Origin: DATKBT01 sp035546295
GTDB taxonomy: Bacteria > Acidobacteriota > Thermoanaerobaculia > Multivoradales > Multivoraceae
DNA length: 64,000 nucleotides
NCBI GenBank assembly: GCA_035546295.1
Contig: DATKBT010000125.1
Coordinates: 403,624-467,623 of the forward strand
Reading direction: 5' to 3'
The notes beneath the pieces are model-generated. The model did no database searches. It had not been told where the DNA came from and worked only from the letters and a program-made list of their open reading frames with translations. Position 1 is the stretch's first letter. Each line of letters opens with the position of its first letter. Shown in pieces: positions 1 through 8,135 of the stretch. Both the position numbers and the translations under genes were made by a program.

Positions 1-1029
1 CTGTCGCTCCACCTCGGAGCCGAGCTGCTCGCTGGAGAGGACCGGCTCGGCGGCCTCGCCGCCGCCGCCGACAGCCTCGTCTGCGAGATCTACGGCCAGC
101 CCTGGAGCGAGCCGGATCGAGCCGACGGCTGGGACCTCGAGGGCTCGCTCGAACGCGCTCGGCGCGCCGACTCGCTCGGGCGCCCGTTTCTCGCTGCGCT
201 CGCGCTCGAGGGCCGGATCCTGGACCCGCGGAGCGGCGAGACCGTGGCGCGCGGGCTCGACGCAGAGACCCTGGGCTCGCGCGCGCTCTCGGTCGAGGGC
301 GCCTTCTCGTACGAGGGCTTCCACCGTCAGCTTCTCGACTTGACGCCCCAGCGGGCTCTCGACGCGCTGGGCGGCCGTGAGGCCGTGCGGCTCGAGCCTC
401 GCCGGGTGGTCCGTCTGGCGCGCCCAACCGCCCAGCACGTCGCCGCCCTGACCGAGCGGCTCCGAGGTCAGCAACTCGACCACCTGGAGGGGATCCTCTG
501 GCTCGGAGGGGGCGACGCCAACGCTGCAGCGGTGCCGGTCGCGCGGCTGGCCGCCGTGGTGAGCGGTGCGCTCGACAGCGAGCCCGTGCTGCGCGTGGAG
601 CGCGAAGCCGCGGCGCGCCGGCTCCGCGTCGAGCTCCACAACGGCGCCGATCCCACCGCCTGGGCGGACCGCGACTACAACCTGATCGAGATCGATCTCG
701 AGGGCGCGGTCTTCGGCTCCATCGAGCTCGGCGGCTTTGCCCGGATGGAGCTCGACGACCGCGACGCTCCGGCCGACGCGTCGCCGATGGAGCGCCTGCG
801 TCGCGCCGATCGCCTGCGCCTCTATTTCGTCGCGTTGGAGCCGGGCGGGATCGTCGGCAGCGGCGACCTCCAGGTGCGTCCGAGCTCGACGGCATGGCGT
901 GCCGAGGCGACCGCGAGAGTGCTCGGACCCGCCGGCGCCGTCGTCGCGATCCGGGAGTCCGGTTCGCACCAGGGCAAAGAGAGCAACGGCGAGAGCGAGA
1001 ACGGGAGGAAAGCGGGAGCGCGTCGGTAG
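1..1029 (+). CDS. DUF3142-like protein, 5' truncated by the window edge
   Basis: The frame is open from the first base, so the true start lies outside; 342 codons remain. The remaining protein contains an ARRADSLGRPFLAALALEG segment and further on an LEGILWLGGGD segment followed by a beta-rich C-terminus. This order resembles the distal half of DUF3142 proteins, which look like glycoside-hydrolase-type barrels of unknown substrate. I cannot see the N-terminus, so a signal peptide or lipobox cannot be checked. The last 20 residues are a hydrophilic tail rich in Gly, Ser, Glu and Lys. The next gene follows after 62 bases on the same strand. The family assignment is from remembered pattern only; a plain hypothetical protein is the safe alternative. 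Confidence 0.55.
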   Translation: MSLHLGAELLAGEDRLGGLAAAADSLVCEIYGQPWSEPDRADGWDLEGSLERARRADSLGRPFLAALALEGRILDPRSGETVARGLDAETLGSRALSVEGAFSYEGFHRQLLDLTPQRALDALGGREAVRLEPRRVVRLARPTAQHVAALTERLRGQQLDHLEGILWLGGGDANAAAVPVARLAAVVSGALDSEPVLRVEREAAARRLRVELHNGADPTAWADRDYNLIEIDLEGAVFGSIELGGFARMELDDRDAPADASPMERLRRADRLRLYFVALEPGGIVGSGDLQVRPSSTAWRAEATARVLGPAGAVVAIRESGSHQGKESNGESENGRKAGARR

Positions 1030-1091
1030 GGAGCCGGCCTTGAAGTACAGTCTCGGGTTCGGCGCCCCAGTCGCCGCGCGGGGGAGCCCCC

Positions 1092-1934
1092 ATGCGAGAG
1101 ATCCTCACCACATCGTCGGGCCCGGCGGCGGCCGCGGGACCGACTGTACTGGCCTTCGCGCTGCTCGGCTCCTGCCTGGCAGCCTGCAGCGGTGAGACGG
1201 CGGCTGGCGCTCCGGCGGCAGCGCCCACGACCCCCCTGGAGCCCGACCGTCTCCGGGCGCGGGTGGTCGCCGTGCATCCCCACGAGGAGCGCTCGTACAC
1301 CCAGGGCCTCGAGTGGTGGAAGGGGAGGATGTACGAGAGCCGCGGACGTCACGGCGAGTCCGGCGTGCACTCGTACGAGCTCGAGACCGGGAAAGTGATC
1401 GACGACCACGAGCTCGAACCGGATCTGTTCGGCGAGGGCCTGACGGCGGTCGGCGACGAGCTGGTCCAGATCACCTGGCAGGCAGGTGTGGCGATCGTCT
1501 ACGACGAGTCCCTGAACGAGCTCCGCCGGATGCGGTTCCGCGGCGAGGGGTGGGGCCTCGCCTACGACGGCGAGTCGCTGATCCTGAGCGACGGGACCAA
1601 CGTGCTGGCCTTCCTCGATCCGCAGACGCTGAACGTGCGCCGTCGTGTCGAGGTGCGCCAGGGGACGGTTCCGCGCGATCGGCTCAACGAGCTGGAGTGG
1701 GTCGACGGCGCCCTGTGGGCCAACGTCTACCAGAGCGAGGAGCTGGTTCGCATCGACCCCGTGACCGGCCGGGTGACCGCTGTCGTGGAGGCGGAAGGAC
1801 TGCTCGACCGGAGCACGGCTCCCCGCGCCGAGGTGCTCAACGGAATCGCCTACCTGCCCGAGCGTGAAACCTTCCTGCTGACCGGCAAGTACTGGCCGAC
1901 GTCCTTCGAGGTGGTCTTCGAGCCGACCGGTTGA
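1092..1934 (+). CDS. Glutaminyl-peptide cyclotransferase, lipoprotein
   Basis: Predicted glutamine cyclotransferase of the plant/bacterial beta-propeller family, which converts N-terminal glutamine of peptides to pyroglutamate. The family hallmark SYTQGLEWWKGRMYES is at about residues 60-75, and later blades show LNELEWVDGALWANVYQSE and EVLNGIAYLPE, also typical. The N-terminus is a hydrophobic signal ending in a good lipobox (LAAC near residue 35), so the enzyme is probably anchored in the envelope and faces the periplasm. The length of 280 residues suits the family. The ATG is preceded by GGGGAG at about 5 bases, which supports this start. No operon partner is obvious; the upstream gene is unrelated. 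Confidence 0.88.
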   Translation: MREILTTSSGPAAAAGPTVLAFALLGSCLAACSGETAAGAPAAAPTTPLEPDRLRARVVAVHPHEERSYTQGLEWWKGRMYESRGRHGESGVHSYELETGKVIDDHELEPDLFGEGLTAVGDELVQITWQAGVAIVYDESLNELRRMRFRGEGWGLAYDGESLILSDGTNVLAFLDPQTLNVRRRVEVRQGTVPRDRLNELEWVDGALWANVYQSEELVRIDPVTGRVTAVVEAEGLLDRSTAPRAEVLNGIAYLPERETFLLTGKYWPTSFEVVFEPTG

Positions 1935-2040
1935 CGGCGGCTCGGGTCCACTCGCCCTGGTAGTCTCCAGCTCTCGGGACCAGCGTCCACGAGCGGATCG
2001 AAGCCAAAGATCGCCTCGACCTCGACGTCATCGACTCGGT

Positions 2041-2071
2041 CGACCTCATCGACCTCATCGACCTCATCGAC
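2041..2071. repeat. Short tandem repeat, 9-bp unit, 3.4 copies
   Basis: The unit CGACCTCAT is repeated three times and followed by CGAC; the bases just before are degenerate copies. It lies in the 164-bp gap before the GYF_2-AIM24 gene, 28 bases upstream of its ATG, so it would sit in the 5' leader. The period is a multiple of three but no supported reading frame covers it. Confidence 0.8.
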
Positions 2072-2098
2072 GTCACCAGCTCTGGGGAACGACCAGCC

Positions 2099-3112
2099 AT
2101 GACTGATTCGCAGTGGTATCTCGCCGTCAACGGACAGCAACAGGGGCCGATGGCCGCGACCGACGTGATCGAGCGCATTCGCACAGGGAGGATCGATCGC
2201 GAGGCCTACGTCTTCACCGAGGGGATGGACAACTGGACGCCGATCACCAGCCACGAGCAGTTCGCGTCTGCCTTCGATGAGCCCACCTCGGTCCCGCGGC
2301 CGCCGCGGCCCGGCCAGGTGGCCCACGAGATCGACTACGAGCTGTTCGGCGAGGAGATGCAGTTCGTCGAGATCACCCTCGACCCGAACGAGGCGTGCAT
2401 CGCGGAGGCCGGCTCCTTCATGTACATGGACCCCGGGATCGAGATGAAGACGATCTTCGGCGACGGTTCGGCAGCCTCGGATGCGGGCGGGCTGATGGGC
2501 AAGCTGCTGTCCGCCGGCAAGCGGGTGCTCACCGGCGAATCGCTGTTCATGACCGTCTTCGGCAATCCATCGTCGGGCCGGCAGAAGGTGGCGTTCGCGT
2601 CGCCGTACCCCGGCAAGATCGTGCCGCTCGACCTCCCGCACCACGGCGGCACCGTCCTCTGCCAGAAGGACGCCTTCCTCTGTGCGGCGAGGGGCGTCTC
2701 GGTGGGCATCGCCTTCCAGAAGCGGATCGGCGCCGGGCTGTTCGGCGGCGAAGGCTTCATCCTCCAGAGGCTCGACGGGGACGGCCTCGCCTTCGTGCAC
2801 GCAGGGGGCACGATCGTCAAGCGCGAGCTGCGCACGGGCGAGGTGATGCGCCTCGACACCGGATGCCTGGTGGCCTTCGACGGAACCGTCAGCTACGACA
2901 TCCAGATGGTGCCAGGGATCAAGACCGCCCTGTTCGGAGGCGAAGGTCTCTTCTTCGCCGCGCTCACAGGGCCGGGAACCGTCTGGATCCAGTCCCTGCC
3001 CTTCAGTCGCCTGGCGAGCCGGATCTTCGCCGCCGCGCCTCAGACCGGCGGCCGCCGTCAGGGGGAGGGCTCGGTGCTCGGTGGTCTCGGCGACCTGGTC
3101 ATGGGCGACTAG
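2099..3112 (+). CDS. GYF_2 domain - AIM24 (TIGR00266) fusion protein
   Basis: Residues 1-60 form a GYF_2 domain (WYLAVNGQQQGPM at the start, DNWTPI near residue 47), a fold usually thought to bind peptides or sit near membranes. Residues about 75-320 match the AIM24/TIGR00266 family, with the typical Gly-rich stretches such as EAGSFMYMDPGIEMKT and a second GGEGFILQRLDGDG block. AIM24 proteins are beta-rich, and bacterial members have no settled biochemical role. There is no signal peptide and no clear membrane helix. An extended -10-like TGGTAGTCT is at 1958-1966 but lacks a -35 at normal distance. The ATG follows GGGGAA at 9 bases. Domain calls are confident; function is unknown. Confidence 0.85.
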   Translation: MTDSQWYLAVNGQQQGPMAATDVIERIRTGRIDREAYVFTEGMDNWTPITSHEQFASAFDEPTSVPRPPRPGQVAHEIDYELFGEEMQFVEITLDPNEACIAEAGSFMYMDPGIEMKTIFGDGSAASDAGGLMGKLLSAGKRVLTGESLFMTVFGNPSSGRQKVAFASPYPGKIVPLDLPHHGGTVLCQKDAFLCAARGVSVGIAFQKRIGAGLFGGEGFILQRLDGDGLAFVHAGGTIVKRELRTGEVMRLDTGCLVAFDGTVSYDIQMVPGIKTALFGGEGLFFAALTGPGTVWIQSLPFSRLASRIFAAAPQTGGRRQGEGSVLGGLGDLVMGD

Positions 3113-3152
3113 CCAAAGAAAGACGCAGATCTCGGGGAGTGAACGATGGGGG

Positions 3153-3458
3153 CTACGGCGACGAGCCGACCGGCGTCTCGATCTTGAGCATCCGCGCCCA
3201 GGCCGACTGCAGGTTCTCGGGCAGCTCGATCTCGGCGAACAGCTCGCGCACCTGATCCCGCGTGACGTAGAGCCAGATGTCGTCCCACTGTGCAAACCGC
3301 AGCAGATGGGAGATCGCCCAGCAGCGCTCCTCCCGCGAGCCCGACTCGAGGATCTCGCGCAAGCGGGCTTCGGTGACCCGCTCCTCGGGGAAGAAGTACA
3401 GCGAAGACGCGACCCGCTCGATGGCCTGGTCTTTGGAATCCGAGTCGTGTCCAGTCAT
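3153..3458 (-). CDS. Small conserved-looking hypothetical protein
   Basis: A 101-residue acidic, mostly helical protein with no signal peptide and no membrane segment. It has a Cys-Trp-containing core (REERCWAISHLLRFAQWDD) and a helical end (RELFAEIELPENLQSAWARM), which looks like a folded helical repeat unit rather than chance coding. A longer version could start at a TTG at 3494, but the ATG at 3458 is preferred because the extra residues look non-coding. No clear ribosome binding site precedes the ATG. It converges with the AIM24 gene across 40 bases. I do not recognise a named family and assign no function. Confidence 0.6.
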   Translation of the reverse strand: MTGHDSDSKDQAIERVASSLYFFPEERVTEARLREILESGSREERCWAISHLLRFAQWDDIWLYVTRDQVRELFAEIELPENLQSAWARMLKIETPVGSSP

Positions 3459-3552
3459 TGACGGGGAGTATATCGGCCCTCCGACTGCCCTCAAAACGCC
3501 GCCGCCGAAAAAGTCTCGCCGGTCGACGCCCTCTCCCTCGGGCGCCGAGTTC

Positions 3553-3581
3553 TTGACGCCCTCTGGGCGCTGGGTTACCGT
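3553..3581 (+). promoter_or_regulatory. Sigma-70-type promoter of tRNA-Gly(CCC)
   Basis: TTGACG at 3553-3558 and TACCGT at 3576-3581 are separated by exactly 17 bases. Transcription would begin around 3588-3590, a few bases before the tRNA 5' end at 3594, which is the expected geometry for a tRNA promoter. Confidence 0.65.
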
Positions 3582-3593
3582 GTCGCCCCCTGG

Positions 3594-3669
3594 GCGGGCA
3601 TAACTCAGTTGGTAGAGTGCCAGCTTCCCAAGCTGGATGTCGCGGGTTCGAGTCCCGTTGCCCGCTCCA
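3594..3669 (+). tRNA. tRNA-Gly, anticodon CCC
   Basis: A 76-nt cloverleaf with encoded CCA. The acceptor stem pairs GCGGGCA with TGCCCGC, the anticodon stem CCAGC/GCTGG encloses loop TTCCCAA (anticodon CCC), and the T-arm has GGTTCGAGTCC. It reads GGG codons, which suits a GC-rich genome. A second glycine tRNA (GCC) lies at 14.6 kb. A short GC-rich hairpin (GCTCC/GGAGC, 3672-3687) follows immediately and may aid 3' end formation. Confidence 0.95.
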
Positions 3670-3813
3670 GAGCTCCTTCGGCGGAGCCGGCGGCGATCGA
3701 GGGTCGATCGGTGCGATCGATCGCCCGACCGGCACGACGCCCGGGTCGCCGGGTGACCGGAGGACCCTGGAAGCGCGGCGAGCGTGGCTCATCAACGTCC
3801 GAGGTCTCGCGCT

Positions 3814-4326
3814 ATGGCGATTTTTCGCAGGGACGACCCACCGTCGGAGCCGCCGCCGGCGAGGACCGCGGCTCCGCAGCGGTCCGAGTCTGCGCCGAGC
3901 GCGACTCGGATTGCGCCGGGGAGCCGCTTCGAAGGCCGGCTCGAGGGCGGGACCGACGTCGTCATCGAGGGCGAGCTGACCGGACAGGTCGTGCTCGGCT
4001 CGGCCCTGACCATCGGCGGGCGGGGCCGGGTCCAGGCGCGCGTTCACGCGCGCTCGGTGCGCGTCGGCGGCGAGCTCCACGGTGACGTCGTGGTCGAGGA
4101 GCGGCTGGAGGTCCTGCCCGGGGGCAAGCTCGAGGGGGACGTCCGGGCGCCGCGGGTGGCGATCGCGGAGGGGGGCTTCTTCCGCGGCCACATCGACATG
4201 GGTTCCATGCAGGGGGCCAAGGCGGAGAAGTACGCGGCGGCGGCCGGTCCCGCGAAGGAGCCTCTCGCCGAGGTTCAGTCTGCGGCATCGCGCGCCGAGG
4301 AGGCGGGTACGTCCGGGCGAGGGTGA
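3814..4326 (+). CDS. Bactofilin (polymer-forming cytoskeletal protein)
   Basis: A 170-residue protein. Residues about 35-120 are a bactofilin domain made of short beta-helix repeats (VIEGELTGQVVLGSALTI, then ARVHARSVRVGGELHGDVVV, then GKLEGDVRAPRVAIAEGG). Disordered Pro/Arg-rich and Ala/Glu-rich ends flank it, as is usual. Bactofilins assemble without nucleotide into filaments at the inner face of the membrane and help place envelope and cell-shape proteins. The ATG at 3814 gives the typical MAIFRRD opening; an in-frame GTG at 3784 is the alternative and adds ten Arg-rich residues. It stands alone between a tRNA and ald. Confidence 0.9.
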   Translation: MAIFRRDDPPSEPPPARTAAPQRSESAPSATRIAPGSRFEGRLEGGTDVVIEGELTGQVVLGSALTIGGRGRVQARVHARSVRVGGELHGDVVVEERLEVLPGGKLEGDVRAPRVAIAEGGFFRGHIDMGSMQGAKAEKYAAAAGPAKEPLAEVQSAASRAEEAGTSGRG

Positions 4327-4464
4327 CGCCGCGCGGGCTCGCCTCGGCTCACCGTCGGCGAGCGAAGACGCGCCGGCGGTCGGGTCGCCGGCCGCCGGTT
4401 ACGATCCGCAGAGGAAGGGTCCAGCCCACGGTCGACGGACCCGGGGAAGAGAGTGGAGGTCCGT

Positions 4465-5577
<1,113 letters not shown>

Positions 5578-5586
5578 GCGATCGGC

Positions 5587-6594
5587 CTACCGCGCGCCTT
5601 CGGCTGCGACGGTGGGTGGCTCGAGCGTCGCCAGGAGGGCGCCGATCTCGCGCCCACCGACGGCGCGCCAGAGCTCCCCGAGATCGGCGGGGGGGTCGGC
5701 CGTGAACGACCGCTGACTGCCGGCTCGCGGGTGCTCGAGGGTCAGCCGCCAGGCGTGGAGCGCGGGGCGCGGGAACTCCCGGATCGCTGCGCGTGCAGCG
5801 CCGCTCAGCTCCTTCCACCGCGCCTCGCCGTAGACCGGGTCGCCGACCAGGGGATGGGCGGCATGCTTGAGGTGGACGCGGATCTGGTGGGTCCGGCCGG
5901 TGTGCAGCCGAAGCCGGAGCAGGCTCAGACGGTCGCGGGCGGCGAGGTCGAGTCGGTCGCACTCCGTGCTCGCCGACCGCCCCCCAGCGCGGACCGTCAT
6001 CCGCTTGCGCTCGGTGGGATGGCGGGCGATCGGCTGGTCGATGAGCAGCCCCTGCTCGACTGCACCGTGGGCGATCGCCAGGTACTCCTTGGCGATCCGG
6101 CGACGCGCGAAAGCCCGGACCAGCGCCTGGTAAGCGTGCGCGTTGCGCGCGATCGCCATCACTCCGCTGGTGCCGAGGTCGAGCCGGTGGACGATGCCCG
6201 GCCGCTGGGGATGACCGACCTCGGCGATCTCCGGGTAGCGGGCCACCAGACGATGGCAGAGAGTGCCGACGGCGCGTCCGGCTCCGGGGTGCACGGCCAG
6301 CCCAGCCGGCTTGTCGACCACCACCAAGTCCGCGTCCTCGAACAGGATCGCGAGCGGCAGGTGCTCGGGCTCGATACGTTCCGCAGGTCTCGCCGGCGCC
6401 TCGGAGAGCGTGACCACCTCGCCTCCCGTCAGCCGGGTCGCCGGACGCGCCGGCTCGCCGTCGAGGAGGATCCGACGCGAAGCGATGTCGTTCTGGATCT
6501 GCGTCCGCGAACGCTGGAGCTGCTCGGCGAGGAATCGATCGAGCCGCAGACCTTGCGCCTCGGCGCCGATCTCGATGCGTCGCGGCCCGGTCAA
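5587..6594 (-). CDS. rluD: 23S rRNA pseudouridine synthase, RluD type
   Basis: Pseudouridine synthase of the RluA/RluD family, 335 residues. An S4 RNA-binding domain occupies about residues 5-65 (LRLDRFLAEQL near the start), followed by the catalytic domain with HRLDLGTSGVMAIA, whose Asp is the nucleophile. GRTHQIRVHL and HPLVGDPVYG are further family motifs. RluD isomerises three uridines in helix 69 of 23S rRNA; which uridines are the targets here is not proved. The TTG at 6594 is chosen: it falls 19 bases after the lspA stop, has AGGGG about 8 bases upstream, and gives the expected N-terminus. The order lspA-rluD is common in bacteria and suggests one transcript. Confidence 0.92.
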   Translation of the reverse strand: MTGPRRIEIGAEAQGLRLDRFLAEQLQRSRTQIQNDIASRRILLDGEPARPATRLTGGEVVTLSEAPARPAERIEPEHLPLAILFEDADLVVVDKPAGLAVHPGAGRAVGTLCHRLVARYPEIAEVGHPQRPGIVHRLDLGTSGVMAIARNAHAYQALVRAFARRRIAKEYLAIAHGAVEQGLLIDQPIARHPTERKRMTVRAGGRSASTECDRLDLAARDRLSLLRLRLHTGRTHQIRVHLKHAAHPLVGDPVYGEARWKELSGAARAAIREFPRPALHAWRLTLEHPRAGSQRSFTADPPADLGELWRAVGGREIGALLATLEPPTVAAEGAR

Positions 6595-6613
6595 CGAGGA
6601 CCCCTGGACGGGA

Positions 6614-7147
6614 TCAGACCCCGGCGGTCTTGCTGTCGAGATCGCGCTCGCGACCGGTGGTGCTCTCGGCCGAGTCGCTGGTCCTCGGGCTGCGCACGGT
6701 CTCGAGAGCCAGCAATCCAATGCCGACGCTGATCGCGCTGTCGGCGACGTTGAAGGTCGGCCAATGCCAATCGCTCACGTAGACGTCGAGGAAGTCGGTC
6801 ACCGCACCGAGCAGGAGCCGATCGATCAGGTTGCCCACCGCCCCGCCCATGATCAGCGCCAGGGCGAACAGCAAGAGGCGCTGGTGGCTTTCGGCGCGGG
6901 AGAAGTAGACGCCCACGATCGACAGCGCGGCGAGGCCGAGGACCGCGAGGATGACCGTCCCGAAGGTCTCGCCGCGACTCGGGAACAGCCCAAAGGCGAT
7001 GCCCGTGTTGAGCACGTGGACCAGATTGAAGAACCCGGGGATCACGGTGACCCCCTCGTGGAGGGCGAAGCGTTCTTCGATCAGCCACTTGCTCCACTGA
7101 TCCACGGCGACGACCAGCAGCGGCACGAGGAGATAGCGACTCTTCAC
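6614..7147 (-). CDS. lspA: Lipoprotein signal peptidase (SPase II)
   Basis: Inner-membrane aspartic peptidase that cuts the signal peptide off lipidated prolipoproteins. The 177-residue protein has four membrane helices; DQWSKWL lies in the first, and the catalytic aspartates lie in GNLIDRLLLGAVTDFLD (near residue 120) and FNVADSAI (near residue 137). A hydrophilic 30-residue C-terminal tail is longer than usual. Its substrates in this window include the glutaminyl cyclase, Pal, CpoB, LptE and the 40-kb lipoprotein. It is followed by rluD on the same strand. Confidence 0.96.
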   Translation of the reverse strand: MKSRYLLVPLLVVAVDQWSKWLIEERFALHEGVTVIPGFFNLVHVLNTGIAFGLFPSRGETFGTVILAVLGLAALSIVGVYFSRAESHQRLLLFALALIMGGAVGNLIDRLLLGAVTDFLDVYVSDWHWPTFNVADSAISVGIGLLALETVRSPRTSDSAESTTGRERDLDSKTAGV

Positions 7148-7182
7148 CGCACGGATCGTAGCAGGGCGCCGGTCGCGGCCCT

Positions 7183-7833
7183 TCAGCTCTCGAGCTCGGG
7201 AAACCCTGCCGCACCGAACAGGCTGCGCGCCTGGGCCGGGTCCTGGAACAGCCGGATGCCCGCGATCCCATGGGCGCCGGCGTCGAAGGCCGCGCGCACC
7301 GACTCGACGCCGTCGATGCCCCCGAGGGCGAGGACCGGCGTGCCGAGGCCGGCGGCCTCGGACAGCTCCTCGACCCGGATCGCGGCGGCGCCGGGCTTGC
7401 TCGGGGTGGAGAAGAGCGGACCCAGGCAGACGTAGTCGACCCAGCGGCCCTGCTCCACCACCTCGGCCGTCGAATGCGCAGACAGTCCGATCAGGAGATC
7501 CTCGCCGAAGTGCTCGGCGATCCGCTGCGGGCTCGGGCCGGTGCTCGTGAGGTGGACGCCGTCGGCGCTCGAAGCGAGCGCCAGGTCGGCCCGGCTGTTG
7601 ACCAGGAGCGTCCCCGGGAACCTCGCTCTTGCCTCGACGCAGAGCTGGTAGGCAGCGCGATCGTCGAGGCGCTTCTCGCGGAGTTGGACGGCGGCCGCGG
7701 GGAGATCACGCCCGAGACGCTCGAGCCAGCCCAGCAACTCCGCGCGCTCGCGATGTCCGAGATGAGCCCGCCCGGCCGAGATCGCGAGCAGGCGGAAGCC
7801 GAGTCGATGCGGGAAGCGCCCGGAGCGGCTCAA
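7183..7833 (-). CDS. Thiamine-phosphate synthase family protein (ThiE/TenI)
   Basis: A 216-residue TIM-barrel protein of the thiamine-phosphate synthase superfamily. ThiE joins the pyrimidine and thiazole halves of thiamine; TenI paralogues instead aromatise the thiazole. Visible motifs are QLREKRL, NSRADLALASSADGVHL, an STPSKPGA loop in the place of the ThiE phosphate loop, and LALGGID followed by GIAGIRLF. The residues cannot settle ThiE versus TenI, and no other thi gene is nearby. The TTG at 7833 overlaps the TGA of the upstream small gene (TTGA), so translation is probably coupled; no strong Shine-Dalgarno sequence is seen. Confidence 0.8.
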   Translation of the reverse strand: MSRSGRFPHRLGFRLLAISAGRAHLGHRERAELLGWLERLGRDLPAAAVQLREKRLDDRAAYQLCVEARARFPGTLLVNSRADLALASSADGVHLTSTGPSPQRIAEHFGEDLLIGLSAHSTAEVVEQGRWVDYVCLGPLFSTPSKPGAAAIRVEELSEAAGLGTPVLALGGIDGVESVRAAFDAGAHGIAGIRLFQDPAQARSLFGAAGFPELES

Positions 7834-8114
7834 GGAGCCGGCTCGCCGGAGTGCGCGGCCCGTGCTCGTCGCCGCCCGAGCAGCTCGCGCAGATCGTGGA
7901 GCCCCCAGACGACGTGGACGAGCCCGAAGCCGGTGACCCCCCCCCGGCCCCATTGAGTCAACATCCACTCCCTGAGCTGCTCGAGGGGGAACTCGATGAG
8001 CAGGCCGGACCACCCGCCGCGCCACGGAGCCAGAGTCAGGAAGACGCCGACCTCGATGCAGTACAGGATGAACAGAGCTCGGCCGAAGCTCCTGAGAAAT
8101 GCCCCCGGTCGCAC
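7830..8114 (-). CDS. Small two-helix membrane protein of unknown function
   Basis: A 94-residue protein with a hydrophobic segment at about residues 10-32 (RALFILYCIEVGVFLTL) and a weaker one at about 56-75 (GGVTGFGLVHVVWGLHDL), ending in a basic tail. Coding is supported by its 4-base overlap with the downstream ThiE-like gene and by the amphipathic, non-random composition. It sits between the FecR/DUF6600 gene and the ThiE-like gene, all leftward. I do not recognise the family. A structural role or partnership with a neighbour would be guesswork. Confidence 0.6.
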   Translation of the reverse strand: MRPGAFLRSFGRALFILYCIEVGVFLTLAPWRGGWSGLLIEFPLEQLREWMLTQWGRGGVTGFGLVHVVWGLHDLRELLGRRRARAAHSGEPAP

Positions 8115-8135
8115 GGGGTCGGATGGTAGCAGCGC

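Noticed and set aside
1931..1966. TTGACG...TAGTCT as a promoter of the AIM24 gene
   Set aside because: The spacer is 24 bases, too long for a sigma-70 promoter; only the extended -10 remains plausible.
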